DNA of 27,061 bases from IMG/VR virus record IMGVR_UViG_3300036398_002063, positions 1 through 27,061 of that record; one strand, 5' to 3'. Below, in pieces: positions 1 to 7,649 of this stretch. Under the pieces are notes generated by a model that was not told the origin of the DNA, searched no databases, and saw only the letters and a program-made list of their open reading frames with translations. A program made the position numbers and the translations under genes. Position 1 is the first letter of the stretch. The number at the start of each line of letters is the position of its first letter. Source of the stretch: a virus.

Positions 1-460
1 GTTTTGCTTCTGTTACGTTAGCATCTTTAATTTTTGCTGTTTCTACAGAGTCTGAAGCAAGCATTGTTGCTGTAACTGTTCCAGTATCACCAGATGTAAC
101 TACAGTACCTGATACGTTAGGAAGTGTAATTGTACGATCTGCTGTTGGGTCAACTACTGTAAGAGTTGTTTCGTAATCATTTGCTGTTGAGCCTTCGAAG
201 GTAATTTGTGTATCGAATACACCAACTGCTGCTGGTGCTGACCACTCAACGCCATATGTTGCACCTGAGTTTGCTGTAAGAACTTGACCATTTGTGCCAA
301 CGCCTAAACGAGCAACTGCATCGTCTGCACTACCAACAATCAAATCACCTTTAGCGTCAACGACGCCTGCGGTTACTACATTTTTTCCGTTGACAGTCGC
401 AGTTGATCCTTCAACTACCAGTCCTGCCTTTACTCTAAAATCTTTTGTTACTGTTGCCAT
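1..460 (-). CDS. Tail-fibre-like structural protein (C-terminus outside the window)
   Basis: Read on the minus strand from ATG at 460, preceded by a clear AAGGAG ribosome site; the frame stays open to the window edge, so only the N-terminal 153 residues are seen. Residues about 35-70 carry a module rich in Lys-Gly-Asp and the string VGTNGQVLTANSG, followed by a Trp-containing EWSAP segment. The same module recurs in the protein at 4890-5420. Such modules are common in phage tail-fibre and appendage proteins, where they form beta-rich repeats. It is the last visible member of the minus-strand tail block. No receptor-binding domain is visible, so the exact role is inferred from sequence style and context. 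Confidence 0.7.
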   Translation of the reverse strand, partial: MATVTKDFRVKAGLVVEGSTATVNGKNVVTAGVVDAKGDLIVGSADDAVARLGVGTNGQVLTANSGATYGVEWSAPAAVGVFDTQITFEGSTANDYETTLTVVDPTADRTITLPNVSGTVVTSGDTGTVTATMLASDSVETAKIKDANVTEAK

Positions 461-476
461 TTATATATCTCCTTAG

Positions 477-923
477 TTAGGCCTTTAACCCAATACGCAA
501 ATAGCGTAGGGTTATTGGTGTTTGCCCACCTACAGGAACTACAGTTAGTGAAACTGTGTCTCCCGCTCTAGACACGGAGATGGTGCCAATATTCCCATCG
601 TTGTCTACTGTTCCATATTCACTAACGCTTACATCTGTAGCATCAGGGACTATGGTTAATTCTGTGGCCCAATATTTATTTGCACCACCAGAAGTCTTTT
701 TAATTGAGATCATGTACTTTACAGATCTCCACTCGCTTGCCAAAAAGTTATCAAAAATTGTTGAGTTCTCAATACCATTGATTGTGGACTCGTTGTTTCC
801 ATCTGAACCAAGATCTGTTGATCTTGCAGAGGTGCTGTCAATCAAATCTTCATAGTTTGTTTGACTTGGACGGTCTCCAGTCTGGAACAGAGACTTGATG
901 CTTGCAATTGATAATTTTGCCAT
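477..923 (-). CDS. Small phage structural protein, tail-appendage block
   Basis: 148 residues, start ATG at 923. The N-terminus (MAKLSIASIKSLFQTGDRPS) followed by a TNYEDLIDS segment resembles a leader seen in phage virion proteins whose body is a beta-rich domain; the rest is Ser/Thr/Val-rich and fits a beta-sandwich. There are no cysteines and no signal peptide. A TATAAT box at 930-935 (minus strand) ends only 6 nt before the ATG and no ribosome site is visible, so its own transcript would be leaderless. Assignment as a virion component rests on composition and neighbours; no catalytic motif is present. Confidence 0.65.
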   Translation of the reverse strand: MAKLSIASIKSLFQTGDRPSQTNYEDLIDSTSARSTDLGSDGNNESTINGIENSTIFDNFLASEWRSVKYMISIKKTSGGANKYWATELTIVPDATDVSVSEYGTVDNDGNIGTISVSRAGDTVSLTVVPVGGQTPITLRYLRIGLKA

Positions 924-944
924 GTCTGTATTATATCATGTATT

Positions 945-1166
945 TTAAAGTATATAGTTAGATAGGCCTATGATCTGAAGAGGGATTGCGGGAATGTTGC
1001 CAATAGAGTTTGGCACCTGTATTGCTGTAAACCTTATTCTAAATGGCAGTACTGAGTTTATACTTATACCACGACTTGGCTGGGTAATTTCTACATTTGG
1101 AAAAGAAACTCTTTCAATGGCTTTTGTAAAAACTGGGGTATTGTTATTTATAGCAACTGTTGCCAT
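945..1166 (-). CDS. Hypothetical protein, tail-appendage block
   Basis: 73 residues, start ATG at 1166, sharing one base with the stop codon of the upstream gene (TAATG), so translation is probably coupled. The protein is Ile/Val/Asn/Pro-rich with alternating hydrophobic residues, consistent with a small beta domain, and has no cysteines or membrane segment. I do not recognise a family. Its tight coupling to the Ig-like gene at 1166-1579 suggests the two are needed together, perhaps as parts of one appendage. Confidence 0.6.
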   Translation of the reverse strand: MATVAINNNTPVFTKAIERVSFPNVEITQPSRGISINSVLPFRIRFTAIQVPNSIGNIPAIPLQIIGLSNYIL

Positions 1167-1579
1167 TAGTTTGTAACATCCTCAAGGAGAGTAATCTTCC
1201 CTTGAGCAACTGTCCAAACAAGTACGTCTTGTGGAAGACGAATTTCAATATCAAAAATATCATTTGTTCTTAACTGTGCGGTTTGAGCGGCAGTGAGGTT
1301 AACCTTAAATTCACCATCGTCATCTGATAAATCTTGCTCTGGGGTAATTGAAAAAATTAACGTTGCAGTATCTGTAATTATTTGAGGATCAACTGGAGTA
1401 GTTGGTCTTTTAAATTCTACCTCAATGTCCCAATCAGGAATAACTAAAGGCTGCTTTGAGTCATCTGTAAGATAAACCATAAAGGATGCTGTATCTCCCT
1501 TTACAATAGTCCAATTAACAAATGGTGGTTTTTCACCAATATCGTATGTGGATGCGCCTTGCCCTCTATAAGTAGCCAT
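1166..1579 (-). CDS. Ig-like / BppU-N-like tail-appendage protein
   Basis: 137 residues. The N-terminal part contains NWTIVKGDTASFMVYL, and the C-terminus ends in a GKITLLEDV strand. The same architecture (aromatic, x-[KR]GD-[ST], alternating hydrophobic strand, closing G-x-I-x-hydrophobic segment before D-[IV]) appears in the proteins at 6017-6376 and 7223-7636, so this is one of three paralogues. The fold resembles the N-terminal Ig-like domain of phage baseplate upper proteins (BppU type), which attach tail appendages; this match is by eye. A TATAAT box (1589-1594, minus) lies 9 nt before ATG with no ribosome site. It overlaps the next gene by one base. Confidence 0.65.
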   Translation of the reverse strand: MATYRGQGASTYDIGEKPPFVNWTIVKGDTASFMVYLTDDSKQPLVIPDWDIEVEFKRPTTPVDPQIITDTATLIFSITPEQDLSDDDGEFKVNLTAAQTAQLRTNDIFDIEIRLPQDVLVWTVAQGKITLLEDVTN

Positions 1580-1656
1580 AGTTCTTTTATTATATCATAT
1601 AAGTAATCATGTATTTTGTTATTAAATCGTTATAATTCAAAACAAGGGGGTTGGCC

Positions 1657-1685
1657 TTGTACTAGTCAGTAGATTGTGTTATACT
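1657..1685 (+). promoter_or_regulatory. Promoter for the lysozyme-like gene
   Basis: TTGTAC (1657-1662), 17-base spacer, TATACT (1680-1685). The 5' leader then holds an inverted repeat, TGAGGCC-AAAAC-GGTCTCA (about 1690-1708, one G-T pair), that could be an operator or leader hairpin. A strong AGGAGG (1721-1726) precedes ATG at 1735. Confidence 0.75.
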
Positions 1686-1734
1686 AGATTATGAGGCCAA
1701 AACGGTCTCATTCGTTTCTTAGGAGGTAAAAACT

Positions 1735-2274
1735 ATGAGAGAAACAAAAGTGTGGTTTGGGATAATGCTATTGGTGGTTGTGTCTGCTGTTTTTGCAAAC
1801 AAGGCAAACGCTACTAGCAAAAATAATTTACTAATTAAGCCTGTTGAAATAAATGCTGCCGCCCCTAAAGCGGCATTAGTTGTTTCTAAGGCTAAAAAAT
1901 TAGAAAGTTATGAAAATAAAGTACATCTTACAGATGTTCAACTAAAAGAACTTTTATCCCTTGTGGGATTTAAAGGAAAAGATTTGGTTGTGGCCTGGGC
2001 CATAGCCAAAAAAGAGTCTAATGGTCGTCCTTTAGCATTTAATGGAAACCATAAGACTGGCGACTCATCCTATGGGATGTTTCAAATAAACATGATAGAC
2101 AACCTTGGCCCAGATAGAAGAGATAAATTTGATTTGGACCATAATGCCGATTTGTTTAACCCAGTAAAAAATGCTGAAATAGCATACTACATGTCTAAGG
2201 GTGGAGAAAACTGGTCTGCTTGGAAGGGTATAACACCCAGAACAAAAGAGTGGATGAAAAAGTTCCCCTATTAA
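1735..2274 (+). CDS. Secreted lysozyme / lytic-transglycosylase-like protein
   Basis: 179 residues, ATG at 1735 after AGGAGG. Residues 1-26 are a signal peptide or N-terminal anchor: Lys/Arg start, hydrophobic core IMLLVVVSAVF, possible cleavage after ANA. Residues about 66-179 resemble an SLT/lysozyme-like domain: AIAKKESNGRP supplies the likely catalytic Glu94, and SYGMFQINM (112-120) is the typical substrate-groove motif that follows it; a late AEIAYYMSKGGENWSAW segment matches the end of such domains. The likely role is cleavage of peptidoglycan glycan strands, as an endolysin or wall-active enzyme exported by Sec. It is the only plus-strand gene among the minus-strand tail genes, with its own promoter and a terminator after it. 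Confidence 0.85.
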   Translation: MRETKVWFGIMLLVVVSAVFANKANATSKNNLLIKPVEINAAAPKAALVVSKAKKLESYENKVHLTDVQLKELLSLVGFKGKDLVVAWAIAKKESNGRPLAFNGNHKTGDSSYGMFQINMIDNLGPDRRDKFDLDHNADLFNPVKNAEIAYYMSKGGENWSAWKGITPRTKEWMKKFPY

Positions 2275-2289
2275 AATTTAAAGAGGAAT

Positions 2290-2330
2290 AAAAAATCCCC
2301 CTTGGCTATATGCCTTGGGGGTATTTTTTA
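2290..2330. terminator. Bidirectional intrinsic terminator
   Basis: CCCCC...GGGGG and GGC...GCC arms (2297-2321) separated by a two-base mismatch, with A-runs on the left and a T-run (TATTTTTTA) on the right. It can stop the plus-strand lysozyme transcript and minus-strand readthrough from 2338, which converge here. Confidence 0.85.
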
Positions 2331-2337
2331 TACTTAA

Positions 2338-2709
2338 TTACACAGGGATGGATACTGGCTCTCCATCACCATCTCGTCCAATAAATGTGTTAGTATCAGC
2401 ATCATATGCCCAACCTACTGCTGGATGCAACAGTGGGTCTGACACTAAGTGTGTGATATCAACTACTGTTGGATCGCTCATAAACATTGCAGCAAGTCTA
2501 TCATCTGTATAAATTATATCTACAACTTCATCATCAACTACAAATGCAATAGCCTGTGCTCTTTCGTGAACTGGCTTTCCGTTTAAAGGGTTAGCACTAG
2601 ACTTTGCCTGTTGAAACATTTCCTCTGTAAGTGTTGGATCTCCTGCTGCCGCTCTGAATTCTTCCAAAGAATTAATATCAGCCATATTAGTGAATTCTTC
2701 ATCTGCCAT
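2338..2709 (-). CDS. Acidic phage protein, tail-appendage block
   Basis: 123 residues, ATG at 2709 with AAAGGAG upstream. The N-terminal part is acidic and helical (SLEEFRAAAGDPTLTEEMFQ); the middle has short beta strands around VVDIIYTDDRLAAMFMSDP and VVDITHLV; the end, VGWAYDADTNTF, resembles a VGW-Y-D-x(4)-F motif found near the C-terminus of many small phage proteins encoded beside tail fibres. No cysteines, no signal peptide. It may be a fibre-associated or assembly protein, but the function is unknown. It is separated by 12 bases from the upstream six-cysteine gene and ends at the shared terminator. Confidence 0.65.
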   Translation of the reverse strand: MADEEFTNMADINSLEEFRAAAGDPTLTEEMFQQAKSSANPLNGKPVHERAQAIAFVVDDEVVDIIYTDDRLAAMFMSDPTVVDITHLVSDPLLHPAVGWAYDADTNTFIGRDGDGEPVSIPV

Positions 2710-2721
2710 TTTTTTTCTCCT

Positions 2722-2940
2722 TTATCCTATTGCTTCCCATTTACCTATTGGACAACTTGCATTTTCCAACTTTGCTTTAAGTAACATTATACACCCACAT
2801 TCTTTACACTGCTTGGTAGCCTGTATAAGTTGTGGGCATTTTTTGCATATTGACATTCTATAGTCAAAAGTGTCTTTGTCAACCTTTTTAATTGATGGAT
2901 TTAATAAATCCCATGGTTTTGCGCTTCTTTTGTTCTCCAT
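2722..2940 (-). CDS. Six-cysteine small protein (DUF6171-like)
   Basis: 72 residues. Six cysteines are arranged C32-x2-C35, C45-x2-C48-x-C50 and C63, closing with CPIGKW. The pattern fits a small protein binding one or two zinc ions, or an Fe-S cluster. A second copy is encoded at 10241-10441 with the same spacing (C30, C33, C43, C46, C48, C61 and CPVGKW). The resemblance to DUF6171 is from memory of the cysteine layout. It sits between virion-type genes, but nothing shows that it is a virion protein. A GGGGG stretch upstream of ATG 2940 may serve as ribosome site. Confidence 0.75.
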   Translation of the reverse strand: MENKRSAKPWDLLNPSIKKVDKDTFDYRMSICKKCPQLIQATKQCKECGCIMLLKAKLENASCPIGKWEAIG

Positions 2941-2958
2941 TTTACATACCCCCGTATA

Positions 2959-4494
2959 TTAGAATCCACTAGTTTCAAAACCGTCAACAGTAGATCCTTG
3001 TGTAATTGTTCCAGATGCTGCTTTTATAATTCCAAAATTATTTCCTTTTGTGGCAAATGATGGAGTTGACGTTCTTTGTGTGTAAGCAGTTCCTGAAAAG
3101 TTTGTTCCGCCATATGAATCAATAACAACGTTTCCGTTTGACTGTGTTGTTACTTTCATTGAGTTAATTTTTGCAACATTGGTACGTGCATCGGCTGCTA
3201 AGAGGGCAGTTGCAGTTCCAATAGAGTGATCACTTAATGTTGTAGCACTTCCACTCTCTACTTTAATTGTTCTTAAATAGTTTGTAGTTGTTGTAACTGT
3301 AGCATTTGTTCCACAGTGTCCAGCGTAGTTTGCGGGACCATTATTAAATCCTTGACCACCGTGAGGTGTCCATGCTCCGCCGCCAACATACCACCAACAG
3401 TCTCCTCCGTCGCCACAGTTGCAGACATTTCCGTAACTAGGTACATTCGTGCCCCACGCAATTCCATAAGGCTGTGAACAAGTACGAGTTACACCAGTAC
3501 AGCACCCACTTGGGGTACATCCATTGCTATAACAGGCGGCACTAGTGTATCCTCCACAGGAATTTGATGTTGCGTCTGCAGAAAACGAATATGATGCCAT
3601 ATATCTATTTGCATCTGTTGCCCAATAAACTAAACCAGTTCCTGGTGTAAGTGTTCCAGCCTGAGTTAATCCATTTTGGCTATTCATTGTTATTGTGGCA
3701 AGAGCGGGAACAGCAGAATCTGACTGTGCTTGTGACCCATTAGCATACCAAACACCAGCACGGTTTGTCCATGATTGTCCTGAAGTTGTTGTTGCTCCAA
3801 GGGTAAGACTTGTTGTTCGATTAAATGTGTCAGCATCTGCGGTAGGAATAGCATTTGGTGTAATTGAGTTTGTTGTTCCACCAAGAGATGATCCATTAGC
3901 GTTGACTGCAATAACATCAAATGTATAAGCCTGGTTTTGTGCAAATGAGCCAGTAACGGTCAAAGGAGATGAAGATCCACTAACGGTTAAAGCAATTGAT
4001 GGGGTACTTTGAACTAAATAACTTGTGATTGAAGAACCACCAGTTGCATTAACTGTAAATGGAATTGAAACTGTTGTGACATTTGTTTTAGTCGCTGTTC
4101 CAGCAGTCGGTGCTTGTGGAACAGTAGTTGCAGTAATTGCAGAAGTTGCTGATGAACTTACTGTCTCTGATGGTGTGCTTCCACCTACTGCTTTAGCAGT
4201 AAATGTATATGATACTCCAGATTGAAGTCCTGTAACTGTAACTGGGCTGGATCCTGTTCCAATGAATGAACCAGGATTTGATGCTACAGTGTAGGATATT
4301 GGAATTCCACCTTTTGCATTAGCAGTTACAGCAACTGTTGCTGCTCCATTGTTATACGCACGGCCTGTACCAACATTTGTGGCAGTACCAATAGTTGGCA
4401 CTTCTGGGACGTCGGCAATTTTTGCATTACCCGCTGATGCATCGTTATACTTCTTACCAGTTAGGTTAGAATCACTTGTTTTTCTAATTGCCAT
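2959..4494 (-). CDS. Large tail adhesin with two Fn3-like domains and a Cys-rich insert
   Basis: 511 residues, ATG at 4494 after AAAGGAT. Residues about 30-122 and 127-213 are two fibronectin-III-like repeats (P-x-A/I-P-T starts, paired YTFTAKAVG and YTFDVIAVN strands). Residues about 218-305 and 400-505 look like a jelly-roll or lectin-type sandwich (FNRT, VYWATDANRY, NSMKVTTQSNGNVVIDSY). Between them, residues 313-394 hold ten cysteines in a Gly/Asn/Trp-rich stretch. This is unusual for a cytoplasmically assembled phage protein and suggests a disulphide- or metal-stabilised tip. The likely role is receptor or sugar binding at the virion surface. It is the longest gene of the tail block; sections of it show up as long open frames on other strands, but those are shadows. 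Confidence 0.8.
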   Translation of the reverse strand: MAIRKTSDSNLTGKKYNDASAGNAKIADVPEVPTIGTATNVGTGRAYNNGAATVAVTANAKGGIPISYTVASNPGSFIGTGSSPVTVTGLQSGVSYTFTAKAVGGSTPSETVSSSATSAITATTVPQAPTAGTATKTNVTTVSIPFTVNATGGSSITSYLVQSTPSIALTVSGSSSPLTVTGSFAQNQAYTFDVIAVNANGSSLGGTTNSITPNAIPTADADTFNRTTSLTLGATTTSGQSWTNRAGVWYANGSQAQSDSAVPALATITMNSQNGLTQAGTLTPGTGLVYWATDANRYMASYSFSADATSNSCGGYTSAACYSNGCTPSGCCTGVTRTCSQPYGIAWGTNVPSYGNVCNCGDGGDCWWYVGGGAWTPHGGQGFNNGPANYAGHCGTNATVTTTTNYLRTIKVESGSATTLSDHSIGTATALLAADARTNVAKINSMKVTTQSNGNVVIDSYGGTNFSGTAYTQRTSTPSFATKGNNFGIIKAASGTITQGSTVDGFETSGF

Positions 4495-4515
4495 TTTTTA
4501 TCCTTTATCTAAGAA

Positions 4516-4848
4516 TTATGATATTTCAGAACCGAATGCTGCAAATGACATATTTGCAGATGATGCATAAACACGAACAACGTCTCCTGCTGCTAGTGTA
4601 AGACCAAGTGTGAGCATTATTGAATCGCTTGCTGCGACAGTTGCGCCGTAAACAATGTAGTGTTTTGCAGCAGTAGTTGAATCCGCTGCTGGGCGAACTA
4701 CAATACGATATGTTCCTGATGTGCCTGCTTGATTACAAACAGAAACTGTTGAAATTACTGTAGAAGTTGATGATGGGACTGTATACAGTGTTGTTTCTGT
4801 TGTAGCACTTGGGGCATTCTGTGCTAAAACTTTATAGGTTGTTGCCAT
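4516..4848 (-). CDS. Small beta-rich virion protein
   Basis: 110 residues, start ATG 4848 with AAGGATCC upstream. Ala/Ser/Thr/Val-rich with regular alternation (TTLYTVPSSTSTVISTVSVCNQ, YRIVVRPA, GDVVRVYASS), typical of a compact beta-barrel or jelly-roll. Small proteins of this composition with a TLYTVP segment are frequent beside phage tail fibres; the role may be a decoration or trimerising base. One cysteine, no signal peptide. A TACAAT box (4874-4879, minus) could be its own promoter. Function inferred from composition and neighbourhood only. Confidence 0.65.
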   Translation of the reverse strand: MATTYKVLAQNAPSATTETTLYTVPSSTSTVISTVSVCNQAGTSGTYRIVVRPAADSTTAAKHYIVYGATVAASDSIMLTLGLTLAAGDVVRVYASSANMSFAAFGSEIS

Positions 4849-4889
4849 GGGTGGATCCTTCCGTTATTTGTATATTGTATCATAGATTT

Positions 4890-5420
4890 TTAGCATCCCA
4901 TTAACATTATTATGTCTGGCATGATATCTATGGTTCCCCCCAGAGATACTGGAGAATTATTTATTGTTATTGCTGAATTTGTCAATGAAGAATTTGGTAT
5001 GTTGCTTAGTGTATTGCTTAACCCACTTATTGTTTTGTTGGAAAGTGTTACCACATTGCTTAATCCAACTTCTGGGCTAGTCCATTCCAGTCCAGTAGTT
5101 GTTCCTGAATTTGCAGTTAAAACTTTACCGTTTGTTCCAACCGCAAGAACGCTAACTGTCGACGCAGAGGAAGCGCTTATGATGGCCCCTTTTGCTGTTA
5201 AAACTGCACTTCCAATTGTATCAATATTATTAATTTGTTCTTGTAGGTCATTAATCGTGTACGCTACTGATGGACTTACTAAGTTTGAGGGATTTGTTTC
5301 ATTTATGTCAAAATCATATGATCCGTAGTGGTAGGCTCTTAGCGCTGCTTGAATGTCGGCAGAATCTGCGTACCCTGGTATTTTTGTGGGTATTAACTCG
5401 CCAATTGCTTCAACTGCCAT
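4890..5420 (-). CDS. Tail-fibre-like protein
   Basis: 176 residues, ATG 5420, ribosome site GAGGTG, and a TGTGGTATAAT -10 box at 5438-5443 (minus). The N-terminal part (GELIPTKIPGYADSADIQAALRAYHYG) is an appendage-attachment type segment; a short helix ITDLQEQI-like region follows (NDLQEQINNI), then the module LTAKGAIISASSAST...VLAVGTNGKVLTANSG shared with the protein at 1-460, and finally Asn/Ser-rich short repeats (SNKTISGLSNTLSNIPNSSLTNS) that may form a beta-helical shaft. The likely role is a thin fibre or fibre base. It lies downstream of the gene at 5439-6014. Confidence 0.7.
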   Translation of the reverse strand: MAVEAIGELIPTKIPGYADSADIQAALRAYHYGSYDFDINETNPSNLVSPSVAYTINDLQEQINNIDTIGSAVLTAKGAIISASSASTVSVLAVGTNGKVLTANSGTTTGLEWTSPEVGLSNVVTLSNKTISGLSNTLSNIPNSSLTNSAITINNSPVSLGGTIDIMPDIIMLMGC

Positions 5421-5438
5421 ATTTTCACCTCATAGAGA

Positions 5439-6014
5439 TTATACCACAGTTGTGTTTACTGAAATAAACAAGTATACAGAAACATCTGTGGCAGTTAGTG
5501 CTTGCCAAGATCCAGAGTACTTCATGGCTTTAAGGGTTATTGCAAGGTTTGATCCAGAAACCGCAACATTTGATATTGAAGATGAAACTAGGTCTGAGTA
5601 TTTAATGTCATGCTGAACATTGAAGTTTGATGCTACCAGTGGAGATCCTGTAACAGTAACTATAGAAGAGATTGGAACTAAAATTGTTGAAGAGGTTCCT
5701 GAAGTAAAGTCAACTGTAGTGTCTAGTCGTGCATGCAGTGCTGGATTAACCTTTAGAATTGATTCCCATTGATTTGCTCCAGGTACCGAAATGTACTGAT
5801 ACATGTATGAATAATCTGCACCAGGTGATACATTTATGTATAGGTCATTTAAGTAAATTGTTTCTGTAAAATTTTTTGTATTTGGGTCACCACTTCCAAC
5901 AAATACCTTGCTACCTCTTTGCCCTGTGGGACCAATATCAACTGCAACTTCTATAATCTCTGGTGGAGCAATAATAGCAAGATCATCAATATTTACGGGG
6001 ATAGAAAGTGACAT
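5439..6014 (-). CDS. Minor tail / appendage protein with short collagen-like turn
   Basis: 191 residues, ATG 6014, two bases after the stop of the upstream gene, so probably coupled. Residues 1-35 end in a short GPTGQRGSKVFVGSGDP stretch, a collagen-like hinge followed by the pattern FVGSGDPN..., L.DLYIN...G..Y.Y often seen in phage fibre proteins. The C-terminal half is Ser/Val/Thr-rich and beta-like. It likely forms part of a fibre together with the neighbouring Ig-like (6017-6376) and collagen-like (6401-7135) proteins. No enzymatic motif is visible. Confidence 0.65.
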   Translation of the reverse strand: MSLSIPVNIDDLAIIAPPEIIEVAVDIGPTGQRGSKVFVGSGDPNTKNFTETIYLNDLYINVSPGADYSYMYQYISVPGANQWESILKVNPALHARLDTTVDFTSGTSSTILVPISSIVTVTGSPLVASNFNVQHDIKYSDLVSSSISNVAVSGSNLAITLKAMKYSGSWQALTATDVSVYLFISVNTTVV

Positions 6015-6016
6015 TG

Positions 6017-6376
6017 TTATACTGCTCCAGAAATATCATCTGTTACAGTTATTGTTCCAGTCACTAGGGTGTGAGTAATTCCAGTGGTGCCAACTATCTC
6101 AACATCATATACATAAGATCCAGGGGTTAGGGTTCTTCCAACGGTTGGTGTTATCTTACATGTAATTATATCTGTGGTAGAGTCAACAACAGCAGAAGCA
6201 ATTTTTTGTGTTCCCGCAGAACCTCTTACATTTGCAATGATAAACTTCGCACTTGAACCGTCTCCAGTGAATGAGTCTAATGAGAACGTTGTTCCATTTG
6301 CAGACTTTGGGCTAACAACAAACTCAAAAGTGTCACCACGATAGTAACTAAAATTATATGTACCTGGAAATGCCAT
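6017..6376 (-). CDS. Ig-like / BppU-N-like tail-appendage protein
   Basis: 119 residues, ATG 6376 with a strong AGGAGG (6381-6386, minus) and a TGGTATAAT box just upstream (6392-6397). FSYYRGDTFEFVV near the N-terminus and GTITVTDDIS at the end match the proteins at 1166-1579 and 7223-7636, making a three-member family within one tail block. The usual role of such domains is to dock an appendage on the baseplate or tail tip. It is the first gene of a tightly packed pair with 5439-6014. Confidence 0.65.
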   Translation of the reverse strand: MAFPGTYNFSYYRGDTFEFVVSPKSANGTTFSLDSFTGDGSSAKFIIANVRGSAGTQKIASAVVDSTTDIITCKITPTVGRTLTPGSYVYDVEIVGTTGITHTLVTGTITVTDDISGAV

Positions 6377-6400
6377 TATTCCTCCTAATCCATTATACCA

Positions 6401-7135
6401 CTAAGAAACTGAGATATACATACCTTTTAAAATAATACTGGACTCGTTGTCAGTTCTTGCCTGAATGATTCCGCCTTCTGATCTTATTTTTGCAATATCT
6501 ATATATAGGGTTTGATTAAAGGACATCTCGTATGGGTACTTGTATTTAAGCATTCCTATATATCCTGTCGGAGATTCAACTTTTGGGATAAAAGTTCTAA
6601 TCCACGCCTCAGTATTATTTGTGTCGGTACTTAAAACAATATCATATCTTATATCAACCTTAGCCCCAACCTTTAACTGCTTAAAGTTAATTCTTTGGGT
6701 CATTGGATTCCACAAAGAAACATGCCCTGAAGGTAAAAAAGTCAAAGTACTGTTGGTTGGATCATCTGTCATTAAAATATCTACCCACCCATCGTCGCCT
6801 CTTTCGGGTCCAAGCAAAATTGGTTTTTTATTTTGGTTTTGATAATACGCCCATCCAGGATATTGTCCTGATGGACTTTCGTATCCTTCTCCTCCGCCTT
6901 TTCCAGGATCGCCTTTAGGGCCTTGTGGACCCTCCTTACCCTCTTTACCTGGAACTCCTCTTTCGCCTCTTTCTCCTGGCGGCCCTGGAGGTCCTGGTGG
7001 TCCTACTTCCCCTTTTTCTCCTTGAATTCCTGGTACGGCTATATACTCAGTATTGGCTAGTTTATCAACTCTTGTTTCTTTTATAGCCTCAGAGTATCTT
7101 GATTTAGGAGCATCCATATTTTTTGATATGGCCAT
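6401..7135 (-). CDS. Collagen-like tail-fibre protein
   Basis: 244 residues. Residues 36-80 are fifteen uninterrupted Gly-X-Y triplets, including three successive GPP triplets and charged GER/GEK/GKE triplets. This is a collagen-type triple helix, a known way for phage fibres to make a trimeric stalk. Residues 1-35 form a short charged head, and residues about 90-244 a globular beta-rich tip ([37 protein letters not shown]). The product should be trimeric. No good ribosome site precedes ATG 7135, but a tiny coupled gene ends four bases upstream. Confidence 0.85.
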   Translation of the reverse strand: MAISKNMDAPKSRYSEAIKETRVDKLANTEYIAVPGIQGEKGEVGPPGPPGPPGERGERGVPGKEGKEGPQGPKGDPGKGGGEGYESPSGQYPGWAYYQNQNKKPILLGPERGDDGWVDILMTDDPTNSTLTFLPSGHVSLWNPMTQRINFKQLKVGAKVDIRYDIVLSTDTNNTEAWIRTFIPKVESPTGYIGMLKYKYPYEMSFNQTLYIDIAKIRSEGGIIQARTDNESSIILKGMYISVS

Positions 7136-7138
7136 TTT

Positions 7139-7222
7139 TTATTTCTTAACTTTAAATATGGTGCCGTTTATTTTTATTAATGGAGGAAGTTTAATGTTAG
7201 TATCTTTAACTTTAATTATCAT
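7139..7222 (-). CDS. Tiny basic protein (27 residues)
   Basis: ATG 7222 follows directly on the TAA of the upstream gene, and TAA ends four bases before ATG of the collagen-like gene. The peptide MIIKVKDTNIKLPPLIKING plus TIFKVKK is basic, with two matching strands (IIKVKD, IFKVKK). No family recognised. The perfect fit between two stop/start junctions is the main support. Confidence 0.5.
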   Translation of the reverse strand: MIIKVKDTNIKLPPLIKINGTIFKVKK

Positions 7223-7636
7223 TTAAGATATCCCACTAGTAGTTCTTGTGCTTGCTGGAGAAACATCTCCTAGTACGCATATTGTTCCAATTACTGGAGT
7301 CCATGTTATTACTGAAGCCCCATCTGGAACTATTGCCTGAAGGTCAAAAGAAAGTTCTGCGACCACTGACTTATATTTTGTTCCCCAGTTTACTGTAATG
7401 TCTGCTGGGGCTGTAACGGTTACAACACTTCCGTCTACTGTTACTACAAGTTCATCCAAAACGTCTGAGGTTGGATCGTAGGCTGTTGCAGAGTATGTCC
7501 AGCCTTCGGTATCAAATTCTGTTACTTCGTCATTTTCAAGAAGTGAAACTGTGAACGAAGAAGAGTCACCACGAACGACTGTCCACTGTATATTTGCTGG
7601 GGTGGCCCCAAATTTTTCGATTGTAGGTGAGCACAT
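7223..7636 (-). CDS. Ig-like / BppU-N-like tail-appendage protein
   Basis: 137 residues from ATG 7636. A longer open frame reaches TTG 7714, but a TATAAT box at 7644-7649 (minus) ends 7 nt before ATG 7636, so the transcript would begin at this codon and the longer start is unlikely. IQWTVVRGDSSSFTVSL and the closing GTICVLGDVS segment mark it as a paralogue of 1166-1579 and 6017-6376. It is a predicted beta-sandwich attachment domain of the tail or baseplate. It heads the run of genes leading into the collagen-like fibre. Confidence 0.65.
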   Translation of the reverse strand: MCSPTIEKFGATPANIQWTVVRGDSSSFTVSLLENDEVTEFDTEGWTYSATAYDPTSDVLDELVVTVDGSVVTVTAPADITVNWGTKYKSVVAELSFDLQAIVPDGASVITWTPVIGTICVLGDVSPASTRTTSGIS

Positions 7637-7643
7637 ATCAATG

Positions 7644-7649
7644 ATTATA
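7644..7649 (-). promoter_or_regulatory. TATAAT -10 box, leaderless start at 7636
   Basis: On the minus strand TATGGTATAAT is followed by 7 nt and ATG. No ribosome site is present. Similar GGTATAAT boxes stand before the genes starting at 5420, 6376, 8269 and 12169, defining a tail-gene promoter class without an obvious -35 box. Confidence 0.6.

Noticed and set aside
4912-5328. Long plus-strand open frame opposite the tail-fibre gene
   Set aside because: It is the antisense shadow of 4890-5420: no ribosome site, no promoter, and composition follows the real gene's complement.
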